The notes: generated by a model not told the origin, from the letters alone. A stretch of DNA of 64,000 nucleotides from Gnetum montanum (GCA_015680685.1 MNCI01002956.1:165326-229325); one strand, 5' to 3'. Numbered from the stretch's first letter, positions 1 to 12,180 are shown. Program-made: numbers and translations.

Positions 1-1500
1 GTCTTTAACGAAAAATATCAAACCTACGCAAGAGTGTCAGCCTTGAGGAAACAAATCGAAGGATGGAAACAAGAAAAACATGAACCCTTGGACATGGCCT
101 TAGAAAGATATTATTCACTGTTAAACAACTGTCCAGGCAATGGGTTTTCCGAGGAAAGGCTAATGTATCATATCATTGATGGGCTACGTAATGAAACCAG
201 AGAGACCTTAGGAATGTATGCCCGAGGTCAACTATACAGCCTACAAACCCATCAAATACAAGAGCTTATTAAGCGGGTAGCAAAAGAAGAAGGAGAAATA
301 GCTATATGGGAGAGTGTTGAAAAACATCAACGGGACCAACAACTTAACTCAACAAAGGTCCCTGATCATAACAAGGAGAGATCAACAAATCTAAAGGTGG
401 AAATATCATCTTTGCCAATACAACAATTGTTAGAAGAAGCTGAGGCAAAGATCAATAAAATGTTAGAATGGATAAATCAAAAGTGTGGAGAATGTATCAA
501 TACCATTGGAGATAGAGTTTTGACAACCCAAGAAGCAGGGCGAAATAATAGACATTTGAAAAGAAGGAATGAAGGGGCTAAGTGTTCAACTGTCAATCCT
601 ACATATGAATGCAATATATGCCTATACGATCACCCCAAGGGCCAATGCCCAATATTGTTACATCTACATGAGCATTGGGGAAACACATTACATCTAGAGT
701 TCGTACAGAGATACTGTGTTCGACCACAGTGGCAACAATCCCAGTCATGGGGGAATCCACCCTTAGACTAGAGGCACCCTTCATATTTTCCGAATCCAAA
801 TGCTTATCATGTTCAACCTCCTATTTCTTCAACCGGGCCACCATACTCTACCTCACCACAACACTATTCTCCACAATACCATCAACCCATGCCTCCAACA
901 CAACCACCACCTTGTGCACCTTTCATTTCTTCTAACTTTCAACATTCTTATCCTTTCCCTCCTTCCACAATGCCACCAACTATTCCTAAGTTGGATGTAC
1001 CACCGCAACCCACGAACAACACTTGTGCTGCTGCTACTAACAACAGTGAAGAGCCTCCTCAACATCAAAGGCGTCCTTTCTTTAAACATGGCCGTAGGAA
1101 GGGACAACAAAATTCTGAGGCCACTGCATCTTCCAACCTAGCACAAGTCCAACAATGTGGTGCACCCTTACCTTCGAACCCAATGCCTCATGTAACTCCA
1201 TTAGGGCCACCAACTTACACTCCAACAACCATAAGGCCCAATGAACACAACCATGGGAGGCATCAGCCCAATCCTTGCATACCATCTAACGGTCCTAAAC
1301 ATCATAGTGGGTCAACTCGTTATCCGGGAACTACATCGTATGAAGTGTCCCACTGTGTTTATTATAAAGTGTGTAAAATCCAAGGTGATAAGTATGGACC
1401 AGCTTCAATATTTCAAATATGCAAGGATCCTCATTTTCCATTTATTAATCCTAGCCATACTCAACCATTTAGTTATGGGGGATATCCCCCATTTCAATAA
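1..1500 (+). pseudogene. Gag of Athila-type element A, cut by the window edge
   Basis: The frame is already open at the window edge and encodes a retrotransposon Gag capsid region. Phrases such as LRKQIEGWKQ and GLRNETRETLGMYARGQ recur at the same place in three other copies in the window (about 8.7, 21.8 and 59.9 kb). A zinc-knuckle-like motif CNICLYDHPKGQC lies at 610-648, followed by a Pro/Gln-rich tail typical of the Gag to protease linker. A single TAG at 769-771 interrupts the frame, but the same frame continues to TAA 1498-1500, so this is one Gag with one nonsense codon. No protease, RT or integrase follows, so pol is deleted. The family assignment is secure; the start lies outside the window. 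Confidence 0.8.
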
Positions 1501-2879
1501 CAAGCAGGATTAATATATATATTTTTTTAATTTTCTTAAATTTTTCATCTTTTTGTTTTCCAGTTTTTCCTTTTTCAACTTTTTGTTTTATCTTTTTTGT
1601 GTGTTTGTCTTTTTCTATTTTTGTAAGTAATCTCATCTACGAATAAAACACTCATGTGGATCGTTGGTTGAGGTGTGTTTTATGTTATTAAGTCGTGAGT
1701 GGTCAATTATTTAGAATAGTGAGCCCATTACACCCACTCATCCACTCTATAAATAAAGAGGTTATGTTCACAGGTACAGTGATATTCTCGAAATTTCTAA
1801 ACTTAAAATTAATCTTGTGTTCATTGTACCCAGAATGAAGAAGGATGGACCAAGAGGGAATGATTAGGGTGTGACATCAAGGGGACTTGTGGATTCTCTT
1901 TGGTGTCATCTGTGGGAGTTATCATGCAATATGGTTGTACTAAGATCCTTGTAGATCTAATGAAAAATGGGAGTAAGAGTAATCAAAAGGGCACTCGACA
2001 ATCAAAAGTTGTTCTAGGGGATCCCACTGGAAAGACATGCACCCATGCCTGAAGGTTGGCGGCTTCTTTAGATTCAGTAAAATGAAAAAGAAAAAAAAAA
2101 GAGAAAGAAAAAGAAGTGCCATAAAACAAAAATCACTCCTCCCTTGTACTATATGCTAAGTGATCGTACGCCTTGTTGTTAGGGTACTCTCATAGTTGTT
2201 CATCATGGGATAAAACAATGCGATGTCACTGATTAGAAGGATGGACTTGGTCCTGATCTTGGAACGATGGGTTAATGACACCTTAATCATGCTTTTCACG
2301 CAGGATTCATTGTACCCTGGGTTAGTTACCTCATGTCCCGATCTCTACGATCCCTTTCTCTACTTCGTCTCATCTCACTATTCATGTAATTGTAGCTCGT
2401 GTCCTATGTAACATTGAATTTTCATCTCATTTCGGTGATATTTACATATGTGTGTTTTGTGGAGTTAGTGCAGATTACATTTAACCCTTCTAGTGCCCAC
2501 AGACACTTTAAGTGTGGTTACACAAGGGCATAATAGGTTAAAACCTGCTTTGGGGAGGATCCACTTGTGTAATTTTGTTGTAATCTTCATTAATTCTCTT
2601 GCTAGCACACACAATTTCTAACCCTCAGCTTAGTTTTTCATAATTATCTTTCCCATTTATTAACCCTCAAAACTTTAACGTTCCAATGTACCATTACATT
2701 CCCTTTTCTTCATAACCGCCAAAGTTTTAATTGTAAAATTCACATCCGTATCATTCAAAGTGCCTCTCGAATTCATGTAATTACCCTTGAATATATTAAT
2801 CCTTGTCAATGTCCTCATTTTACACATTAATTTCAAGAAAAATCATTAACAATTCGGTCTTTACCAGGTGTCTCACTAC
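1501..2879 (+). other. Element A 3' non-coding region after the pol deletion
   Basis: No convincing gene is seen. Short blocks (about 1860-1920, 2030-2060 and 2536-2580) match blocks in element B (14.08-14.82 kb) and D (62.94-63.0 kb), where they lie between integrase and the 3' ORF. This identifies the stretch as the internal 3' non-coding region of the family, joined directly to gag in this copy. Confidence 0.6.
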
Positions 2880-2977
2880 AGTTTGGACGAGATATCGCGT
2901 ACGCGATATCGCGTCCCACAAGATATCATGTACGCGATGTACTGTACGCGATATCGCGTCCCCTTCTCCTATAAATA
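2880..2977 (+). promoter_or_regulatory. Internal promoter-like block: GATATC palindromes plus TATA box
   Basis: Several copies of the palindromic motif CGCGATATCGCG or close variants lie between 2888 and 2960, followed by TATAAATA at 2970-2977. The same arrangement is the U3 promoter of the LTR at 6402-7376 (palindromes at 6429-6508, TATAAATA 6518-6525). Here it lies about 470 bp before the 3' ORF, so I infer a separate promoter for that ORF. The sequences after the two TATA boxes do not look alike. Confidence 0.5.
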
Positions 2978-3144
2978 GGAACCCCCGCCACAACACTTAG
3001 CTTCATTTGGCATTTACGCGGGGGAAGTTTTTGAATTTTTTCTCTGTGACTTGCGCTTGTGTGACCCTTGTTTTTGCATCCATATCTCGTGTGTTGGTAC
3101 TCCAATTTGAATTCTGTTTGAACCTGCTTGAACCCGGAGTGTTT

Positions 3145-3163
3145 AGTTTAGTCGTGGGGGAGA
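3145..3163 (+). promoter_or_regulatory. PPT-like G-rich motif upstream of the 3' ORF
   Basis: TTTAGTCGTGGGGGAGA closely resembles the polypurine tract just before the 3' LTR (TTCAGTCGTGGGGGTA, 6386-6401). It could be an extra plus-strand priming site; this is inferred from similarity only. Confidence 0.35.
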
Positions 3164-3227
3164 GACACTTGCCGAAAAGTGCCTAACTTTTTTGAAATTT
3201 TTCATCGCACAAAGGACATCAATTAGG

Positions 3228-3443
3228 GTAATTAATACTAACACTTAGACAAATTGTGCCAAAAATCATATAACCTTAATTATACTGGGAGATTACAACG
3301 AAAATCCGCCTAAGTCATAGGACCCATTATCATAATTTTCGGGCACGATCACATAGTAACATAAGATCTTTAATTAAGGCAAGTAGTAAGGTATAAATTG
3401 ATTTCCTAAACAACCTTACTAACTTTGGCCCGTGTGATTGCAG
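3228..3443 (+). other. Candidate leader intron before the 3' ORF
   Basis: A pyrimidine-containing stretch ends in TGATTGCAG directly before the ATG at 3444, a good splice acceptor. A plausible donor GTAATT lies at 3228. The acceptor-ATG arrangement recurs in remnants near 15168 and 56777 with CAG changed to TAG, which keeps the AG. The donor choice is uncertain. Confidence 0.4.
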
Positions 3444-6230
3444 ATGGCCCCGAAATGCTCCCAGCAGAAGAGTCCTACCCAAGGTGGAGCAAAACAACCT
3501 AGGAGAGGTCGAAGGCAAGTCCCTGACGGACAACATAATGAACAGGAGGTGCATTCATTCAACATCCATTAAGAAGAACCTCCTACCAGATGATCTGGGC
3601 AGGCAGAAGGAGGAGCTGCTGCGCCTGAACTAGGACAACAACTCACGTTGCCCCCGAAATGTGTTCAGGCTATCCACACGAAGTCCACAATCGCTGCGGT
3701 GATTGTGGAACTCAACTTCGAATCTTTTGCAGAGTTCGCTCCTGAGGCTATTAGGGATCACCTCAAAGGGTCTCCCTTATGGCCTATCCTCTCTGAACAA
3801 GGTGCCTGGTACTTAGGAGAAATGTACCTATTTTGGCACAATAAGGAGTAAGGCACCACAGTCAACATTGGTGGTGTGACAGTGGATTTTTCTGCACAGG
3901 CAATTTCGGAAGTGTTAAACCTTCCAAGTTCAGGCCCCCATGTTGCTCAGTTATCCACCCGATTAGACCCTGATGTGCAAAAGGATTGGCTAGAAAAGGC
4001 TTATGGCAGAGATAAAGCTTTTGGTGAGCTGACTACGGAAGAGAGAGTTTATTTCAAAATTGGAACCTATCACCTCTTCCCCACAAAAGGTTTAAAAAGA
4101 ATATCAACATACGCGGCAAGAGGATGTGCAGTGTTGATGGGAAAGGTTAACGCTAATCTTTCTCATCTATATTTGACAGAGATCCTAAGGCGATTCGAGG
4201 AACGGAAGACAGGGAAAATGGCACTCCCTTTTCCCTACCTTATCAGAAAACTGTGCCAACGGGCTGACATTCAGGGATACACAAATGATGTCCTCTGAAA
4301 GGCCCAAAATGCTTCTTACATTGAATTGTTAAAGACACCAGCTCCAAGAAAGAGCACTGGCGAAGAGCTGGGACTAGATGAAGAAGACGAAGAACAGATG
4401 ACTGGACCTCCTGCAACTCAACTTGCAGGACCCAATCAACCTCCAGCCACAGGTCCCAACCAACAATAAGAAGTAGGACCTGGCACAGGCCAGGATCAGC
4501 CATCGCCGCAAGCCCAGACATCATCGATGAGCCATCTGAGGGCCATTGCTGAGATGGTCAGTTGGGGAAGTCATGATGATGCCAATCTCTTCCGTGTCAT
4601 CGATGATGCCAGTCAGCCTATGATTTTAGTAGATCACACAAGGGGTGAGTTCTCAATGCAAATAGGAGGAGGGGAAAGCAGATGGTCACAACATATCTCT
4701 GGACACGCGACATCTTTTCAAGTGCAATTAGAGACTGGTGAAGGGGCCACAGTGGTGGTCATGCAACACCAGAATGCCACGGGAGCAGCTGAAGTGGTCA
4801 CTGACCACATCAAAGAGTATTTTAATGTACTTGTTGTGCCACTAGCAAATCTCTCAGGAGCACAGGATGCTCAAACTATCACCAGAACCTCAATGAGTCC
4901 TACAGAACATGAGGATGTATTGGATAGATTGCTTCAAACAGGGCAAGTTTTGTCGTCCCTATTTGACATCCCCCACGATGTAATGACAATTCAGTTAGAC
5001 CTCATTTCCATAAAGGGGAAGCTGGTCATATCTAAAGTAAGGGCTGAGCATGCTGAGGCTGAAGTGCAGAAATTACAAGAGCTGCTCATTGCCTTAGAAG
5101 CAGCATAGCGGGATCCCTTGCGATTGGTTCCTGCAGACCAGCTAGAAAATTTTAAAATCGAGAAACTAACAAAACTAATTGTAGAAAATAAGAAGGTGGC
5201 AGAAGAAAAGGAGATGGCCACTTGGGATGCCTCCACAGCAAAGGCGCAAACTCATGCGCATCTTAAGGCACTCAAGGCCTTGCAAGAAGAGAATAAGCAG
5301 TTGGTTGCAGATAACCTTCGGTTGACTTCTGTGGAGAAGCAAAAGAATGTTCTCAATGAGCACTTTCATCGGCTGCGAGAATAATTTATTCGAGTCAACC
5401 AAGATGTAAGCCGTTTAGCCAAAGAATATCGAACCCTCTTAATGGAGGAGGTACGCGCTATTCAACAGAAATCAGCCATCGAGATTAGTGCATGGCAGAA
5501 TGAGGCTAAACGACACGAGAAGCTGAAGGAGCATTTTTGTGATCAAGTGGGGATGTACAAACAGATCCTGGAGAAGGAGATCCATATGGCCAAAGCTCAA
5601 ATCAATAGTATCAGTGCCTAGTACACTGATTGGGGGGCCATATTGGACACTTATGCCTACGCCCACCAAGCAGAAATTAAGAACCGGGACCTGCAGATCC
5701 AGGACTTAACTAAATACATGGAGTTGGCAAACCTTCGATATGCCAACCTAGCCATGTTAACAACAGGGCGCTCGAGGTCAGAGCTTGAGCATCAAGTAGC
5801 TTCCACCCATATTAAATATGAAGCAGAATTTGCAGAACGAAAGCAGTTGGCTGAAAAACTAGAGGTTGCAAATTCTGAACTCGCAGTGGTAAAAGAAAGC
5901 TACCAAGGACAGAAAGATGTGGCAACTGACTTGGCTCTATGGTTAACAAAACTTCATGAATACAAAGATAGAGCCAGAGTCTACGAAGAGGAACAACGAG
6001 TGTTCGCGGCATGGTATGTCAAAGCTAATCAGATGTTCCCGCAACTACCCTGTCTGTGGGAAGTGCCGACTCCATCAAACATTGGAGCATCAGCATGGAC
6101 GACACAAGACCCTCCAACCGAAGAGGAGAAGCTCCAGGCTATTCTTCAGCATCATCAACCTTCAAAGCTCAAAGCACGTGACAAAGGGAAAGCACCCATG
6201 GAGGAGCCACCGCCAGCAGGAACTACATGA
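3444..6230 (+). pseudogene. 3' ORF (ORF3, 'env-like' position) of Athila-type element A
   Basis: A single frame of about 929 codons runs from ATG 3444 to TGA 6228-6230 with no frameshift. It is broken only by stops at 3570, 3591, 3849, 4296, 4467, 5106, 5382 and 5619. Residues about 140-275 (VTVDFSAQAISEVLNLP to LPFPYLIRKLCQRADIQ) resemble the 'putative plant transposon protein' domain found in Athila 3' ORFs (the PF20167 type, from memory). An acidic Pro/Gln-rich linker follows. The C-terminal half (about residues 530-880) is Lys/Glu-rich with heptad-like spacing and is probably coiled coil. I see no obvious signal peptide or transmembrane segment, so an envelope role is not supported. It lies between the internal promoter block and the PPT/3' LTR. 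Its function is unknown. Confidence 0.65.
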
Positions 6231-6385
6231 GTTCCACATTTTTGTAGTTGTAGCATTTTTTTTCTGTGTTGTGTCTTCCCACACTGTGGCATTAGTCCAT
6301 TTCTTTTTCCAGTTAATAATCTCATACCTATCCACTATGTAATCACTAAAGCTTATTCTCCTTGTAACTAGAGGATGAGTTTTTA

Positions 6386-6401
6386 TTCAGTCGTGGGGGT
6401 A
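6386..6401 (+). promoter_or_regulatory. Polypurine tract of element A
   Basis: TTCAGTCGTGGGGGTA directly abuts the TG that opens the LTR at 6402. The same motif precedes the LTRs at 15515 and 57170, and the minus-strand LTR ending at 25913. Confidence 0.75.
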
Positions 6402-7376
6402 TGATGAGACGCAGTTCGCACAGGCCACGATATCACATATGCGATATCGCAGCCGACGCGATATTGCGTCCTTTCCTACGATATCGCGTACGCAATATCA
6501 TAGTCTGTCGCCATGTCTATAAATAAGAGGTGGCTCTCCCTTATTCGGGATCCCAGTTTTAGAGTAGCGAAGCTCTGGCAGTTTGATCCCTCTAGAGTTA
6601 GATTTTTTTCCCGTGTCTGCCCGCAGTGTGGTGAATGTAATTGTACGGTATCTTTATTCGAGTGTGCTCTACTTGGACACGGACATGACCGGTAATAAAG
6701 ATCAAGATTACTTCATCATTGCAGCATTCACTTAGTTTATTTATTTGTTATTTATTGCTTTCATAGTGCGGTGTGAGTACGACTTAACTACGAGCATCTA
6801 CTAGTGTGTATGGCTAGTTAAGGAATCGGTTACTCATCGCGAGTAGTTTCTCACCCTTAAACTCCTAGAAGCGGAACGAGTACGACTTGATTACGGGCAT
6901 TTAAGTGTGACTGCTTGGTAGCCCAGTGGTGTAGCTAGGGGGATCTACGCTTGGTAACCCAGTGGCGTATTTGGGGTCTGCGCTTGGTAATCCCAGTGGC
7001 ATACCTAGGCCTATGGTTGGTAGTCCCAGTGGCAGTCGTGCACGAAGTCCAAGATGTGTAAGGTTGATCAAGGAATCGGTTACTCACCGCACTTAGGCTA
7101 GATTAGACTTCTTACCCTTTCCCTCCTAGCTTAGCTTATTTAGTATTACTTTCCACTGCCTTCAGGAGTAACATTAGATTAGGACACATCATACACCTCA
7201 TCTAGACTAAACCATACGTGACATATGCAAAACTAGTCTAGATGGAAAGACAGCGAACTGTGACCTAAGGCTAACAATCTAGGTGCCACAACTAGTCCAT
7301 ATGCGGAGTTTGACCGGATCGCATGTGTGATGCTCGTTTCGTATGGTTGAGTGTAGGGGTACCTCACCACTCATCA
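6402..7376 (+). repeat. LTR of element A (GATATC subfamily)
   Basis: The LTR is 975 bp, opening TGATGAG and closing CTCATCA. U3 carries GATATC palindromes (6429-6508) and TATAAATA at 6518-6525. A tract with several variants of 'TTGGTAATCCCAGTGGC' occupies about 6915-7035. The 3' end (CGTATGGTTGAGTGTAGGGG onward) is shared by all Athila-type LTRs here. It is the 3' LTR of A by its PPT and ORF3, but it also directly abuts the leader of element B. Confidence 0.85.
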
Positions 7377-7539
7377 CTAGGACTAGTGAAAAATTATTCA
7401 AATCATTAAAATGAACCTTAGAGTCATACCATACTTCAAAAATAAGTACAAAAATTTCTAAAAGCACATTGTATTTTATTTCTATTTTCTAACATAAGTT
7501 GTCTTCTTTTCACAAGAGTGATTCTTCACCCAAGTCTAA

Positions 7540-9870
7540 TGAAGTACATTAGTAGGTGCCCCAATAATATCGAGTGGTATATGCCCACTTTGATGAGTAT
7601 GTATCCAATTTCACCTTCACCCTACATTAAGATGAACAGCTATGATGGTGTGACATGGAGGGTAACATTGTGTTGTTGATCCATTCTTGCAATGGTTCAA
7701 CAAATGCTTATCCAATTGGCTCTCTAAGGACTTCATGCTAAGTACATTGTGCAGGATAGTGATGCTAGAGATTATCATCTCACTAAGGCACAACGTCTAA
7801 GGGATCAACAACTAGAATAGTCTCTTGAATTTGCAAAGGAAAAAGGATCTAATGATTCCCTATTCTTGCTATACCAAAAATATGGTGGTGAACCCTTCTC
7901 TGGGGGTTTCCCATTCAGTGAAATTCCTCTCTTTGACTTCGGTGAAGGAGGTAAAAACCAGAATCTACAGTCCACGATTTACAATCCTAGTTTTGATAAG
8001 AATGGATTGAATGACGAAGAAGGATGCAAAGGGGCAAGTTAAGGAAGGGATGCAGACAAGAAACAACATCATGATTGTGGTTGTCATCATCGAAGAGGGG
8101 GTAGTAGGCATCGTGATGATGCTAGTCCTCCTTCCTCTTCACCTTCATCATCATCATCATCTTCTTTTGGCTTTGATCACAACTACAGGGGGCGTAACCA
8201 TGATGGAGGTGACTGACAGGATTGAAATGATTGAAGGGACTATTAGGTGGCTAGACCAAGGGCATGGACATTCAAGAGAGGCCTGTTACCATGAATGAAG
8301 GGGTAGTAGAGGGCATTGTAGGCACTAAAATCATGGCCTTGATTAGCCTTTGCTTACTACCTAGATTATGCTAAATATTGTAGAGGTAGTGAGAATCCCT
8401 ACAAGGCACATTAACGATAGTCAGATTAAGAGACTAAACATGAAAAATATTCCTTAGTTCGAAGGGAGACATAAATTATATCTACAGAACCATCTCTGAG
8501 CTTTGCAAGATGCATGTGCTTTGCAAAATATAGAGAATAGGTGACAAAAACTTAAGTTGTTCCCCAGGGCACTTATTAAAGAAGCAGAAAACTAGTACTA
8601 GTCCTTAAAACCAGAATCTATTAGATGATGGAGTACAATGCTTAAATTGTTCAATGAAAAATATTAAACATACTTTAGAGTGTCCAACTTGAGAAGGTAG
8701 ATCTAAGGATGGAAATAAGGAACACACAAACCCTTGGATGCCACCATAGGCTGATACTATTCCTTAATGCATAGATGTCCCGATCATGATTATTCTCAAC
8801 TAGACCAACTTCACCACATTGTAGATGGGCTTCAATTTGAAATGATAAGAGCCCTTGGTGTCTATGCCTAGTGGCAACTGGTAAAATTAAGTATCCTATT
8901 AGATCCAAAGATTGATTGAGCAGGTAGCTAAAGAGAAAGGTGAATTAAGAAAGTGAGAAGGTGTAGAGGAGTATAACTATGATCCTTCCATTTGCAAGAG
9001 GGAGGTGTGATTTTGTGACAGTGAGGAAGAATTAGCACTTAATGAGGTGGTGAATCTGAAAACCTTACCACTTCAAAAATTTTAATTTGAAATTATAGCC
9101 AAGGTTGATTAGTTATGGGACTCCATGGATAGTAGATTTCAAGCTATCCTAACAATTGTTAAAGATTCTAAAGAATAAGGTAATGATTGTGAGTGTAGGA
9201 GGTACAAGGAAGCTAAATGTGCCTATCAAATAGGTAAAGGAAATATTGCTGCAATAGAGAAGGTTGTGGGAAGCGAATCAAATTATGATGATGGATGTGA
9301 CATCTACCATTATAAACATCCTAAGGGATGTTATTCTATTTTATCACACTTATAAAAATATGGGATGTATGCCTTGAATCCATGACTATCACAAAGGCAA
9401 ACACCTAGAAAATTGCCTTATCCTTAAGGAAATTCTAGGTAGTTCTACTAGCAACAATAGTATTATCCATGTGGAACTCCATTTCAATCATATGAGTAGT
9501 ATCAATAGTGGCAGTAACCATAGTCATGGGTGCTAGCACCACCAAGGCAACAATACCCTTATAGAAAACCTAATCCATATGGGTACTATGTTCAGTAGCC
9601 TTTGTCTCCATGTGATCCTTCCAGTCACATTTCTACTTTCTAGCCTCACTAGTATCCTCTTGATGCTTACCGAACTCATTCTTCACATGCAAGGAGGGAT
9701 ATCACCTTTTACCCTTATCCTCCTTCCATTCTTGCACATCTTCCTCCTTCCTCCAAACATTACCACCTACTTCATCTATGTAGGTTGAACTACCAGCTCA
9801 ACTATAACAGCATAATGCCACAAGGGTAATTAATCTAGAACTGATTCATTAATCGAGTGATTTGGACACT
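7540..9870 (+). pseudogene. Gag of element B
   Basis: This is decayed Gag homologous to those of A, C and D. A Ser-rich low-complexity linker at about 8110-8180 precedes the capsid-like region (8370-8900). A knuckle remnant at about 9298-9336 reads CDIYHYKHPKGCY, with two cysteines replaced by tyrosine. A Gln/Pro/Tyr-rich tail follows. Numerous stops, several at positions where the sister copies encode Trp or Gln, plus frameshifts break it up. Confidence 0.65.
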
Positions 9871-10019
9871 CGATCAAAGAAAAGACCTTTCTTCTGATCG
9901 CATAGTTTTCCTAAGATCTAAAATACACTTGTAGTTGAAAATTATGTTCCTTTTTCTTCCTCTGTATCAATTTCATTTTAGTTCCCTTCAAACCAAATAC
10001 TTCCCAAGATCCATACTGT

Positions 10020-10440
10020 GATGCTTACTCATGTTGTATCTGATTGGATCCATGCTAGAAACCTTCCTAACAAATTAGCCAATCCTAGAAGTCCTCTTAT
10101 TTATTTGTAGATTGCTAGGAATGAACTTTGCAAATATCTTCTTGACTCAGGTTTTGATGTCAGTTTAATTTCTCATGAGATGTATATTGCATGGAACTTG
10201 CCTCCTCTATTCCATCACTATTCCATCACTATTCCATTGGGACTGGTAGAAGACATTGTGACCATTGTTTATGGGTGGTCTTATTCTATTAATTTCCTAG
10301 TGATCAAGGTGGATACTTGTAAAGGGGACTTCTCATTCATCATGGGAAATCTTTCCCTAGAAATATCTAAAGAAAATGCATTCAGAAAGATTGAGAAGAA
10401 GCACATTCCATGCATCACATACAATGATATAGGGTAAAAT
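10020..10440 (+). pseudogene. Aspartic protease region of element B
   Basis: LDSGFDVSLIS near 10141 holds the Asp-Ser-Gly active-site triad of a retrotransposon protease. Then follow LGLVEDIVTIVYGWSY and the Gly-containing flap-side segment also seen in C and D. Compared with D, part of the segment around 'IIMGRAWLSTI' is deleted. The frame closes at 10437. Confidence 0.6.
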
Positions 10441-10984
10441 TTTGTGCAGAAAATCTAGTTAGTTAAATGAGCATCCATCTCTACATGAAATTCGTATGCT
10501 CCAGAAGTAGAAATTCAAAGGTATTTGTACGTAGCAACTACAAAACAAGAGGGTACCCAATGGCTAACCATTGATCCTGAAAGTACCACACTTTGCATGG
10601 AACCAACTGAGAGCCTAACATGTGCATATTTCATAGGCATGGATGAACTAGAGTAAGTTCATTACCAACTCTTTAATGATGCAAATGATGATACCTATTG
10701 GGGAGAGTTGGAAATTCCTAAAAATTTCAAGCAAGAGCCTCTTAAACTAAAAAATCTACTAGCCAATATGAAATATGTGTTCTTAAAAAATGGAAAGTTG
10801 GTAATAATCAATGGCAATGTTGCTTTAGAATAAAAATAGATGTTGTTAGAAGTGGTTGAAAAATGGTTAGCAACCTTTGCCTGGTCATATCCTGAACTCA
10901 CAGGGATTGATCCTAGGATATGCTAGCATCCCATCTACACTAACCCAACCATGAAGGCAAAGAGGTAGCCACAGAGGCATTGAA

Positions 10985-12180
10985 CCCCAAACTAAAGTAG
11001 ATCATCAAAGAGGAAATCAAATAACTCCTCAAGGTGGGGTTCATTTATCTCATTGTGGATAGTGAGTGGGTTAGTCCACTCATGATAGTGCCAAAAAAGG
11101 TGAAAAATGGTGGGTTTGCATTAATTTTTGGCTGCTAAATATGGTAACATTCAAGGACCATTTTCCATTGTCATTCGTTGATCAGGTGTTAGACACAATC
11201 TCTGGGCATTGCTACTATAGTTTCCTGGATGGTTATAGTTGCTATAACCAAATCCAGATCATGCCAGAGGACTAAGCCAAGACAACATTCATAAGTCCTT
11301 GGGGGACTTTTGCATATCGCAAGATGCCCTTTGATCTATGTAATGCTTCTACTACATTCCAATCCTTGGTCTTGAGCATTTTTCAATAGCAGATCGATAG
11401 CAGTGTGGAAGTCTTCATGGATGACTTCTCCACTTATGGAGCTACATTTGAACAAGCCTTGGACTACCTTGAGCAAGTACTAAAATGATGTGTTAAAATA
11501 AATCTGTGGCTCAATTGGCAAAAGAGTCATTTGATGGTCTAGGAAGGCATTGTATTGGGCCATAGAATAGCACATGCAAGAATTGAGGTTGATCCTGAAA
11601 AAAATAAGGGTCATCTAAGGAATAACCTGCCAACCAGAAACTATCAAAGATGTTCAGTCATTCCTTGGACATACTAGCTACTACTAGTGATTCATAGATA
11701 ATTTCTCTAAGATTGAAAAATCATTGGTTAAGCTAACAAAGAAAGATGCTCCATTATTTTTGGGACATGGAATGTGAAAAAGCATTCCAGCAATTGAAGG
11801 AGAGACTTGTAGAAACTCCAATCCTATAAGCACTTTATTAGTCCAGACCATTTCATGTCATGACTTATGCATCAAATTATGCCTTGGAAGCTATACATCT
11901 ATATTACATCCACTATCCAAGTTAAAGCATTATGGATGCACAACTGAACTATACCACCACAGAAAAAGATTTATGGTAGTGTGTTTGCTCTACAGAAGTT
12001 CAAGCATTATGTGCTTGGATACAAAGTGTTTAAGCCAATAGTGAGCCCTCATGTCATACTGTGGCTAGTGATCTTACAGAAATTCAATCTTATGATGGTA
12101 GATTGAAAGGTTACTAAGAATGTGGTTGCTGACCACTTTTCTTGGTTATGATGGGATAATAAAGAAGAGGATAACCCACT
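10985..12180 (+). pseudogene. Reverse transcriptase-RNase H of element B
   Basis: Translation in mixed frames gives Athila-type RT landmarks: an N-terminal VDSEWVSPLMIVPKK block near 11050, a block corresponding to 'FLDGYSGYNQI' near 11223-11255, and a VFMDDFSTYG-type catalytic box near 11410-11440 with the xMDD sequence. The connection to RNase H lies near 11640-11880. Many frameshifts and stops are present. Confidence 0.65.

Noticed and set aside
3444-6230. Calling the 3' ORF of A a retroviral envelope
   Set aside because: Only its position fits. I see no signal peptide, transmembrane helix or fusion-peptide-like stretch; the domains are of the transposon-protein and coiled-coil type.
8011-8298. 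His-rich ORF resembling a metal-binding peptide
   Set aside because: It is a shifted reading of the Ser-rich linker (TCA/TCT repeats) in Gag.
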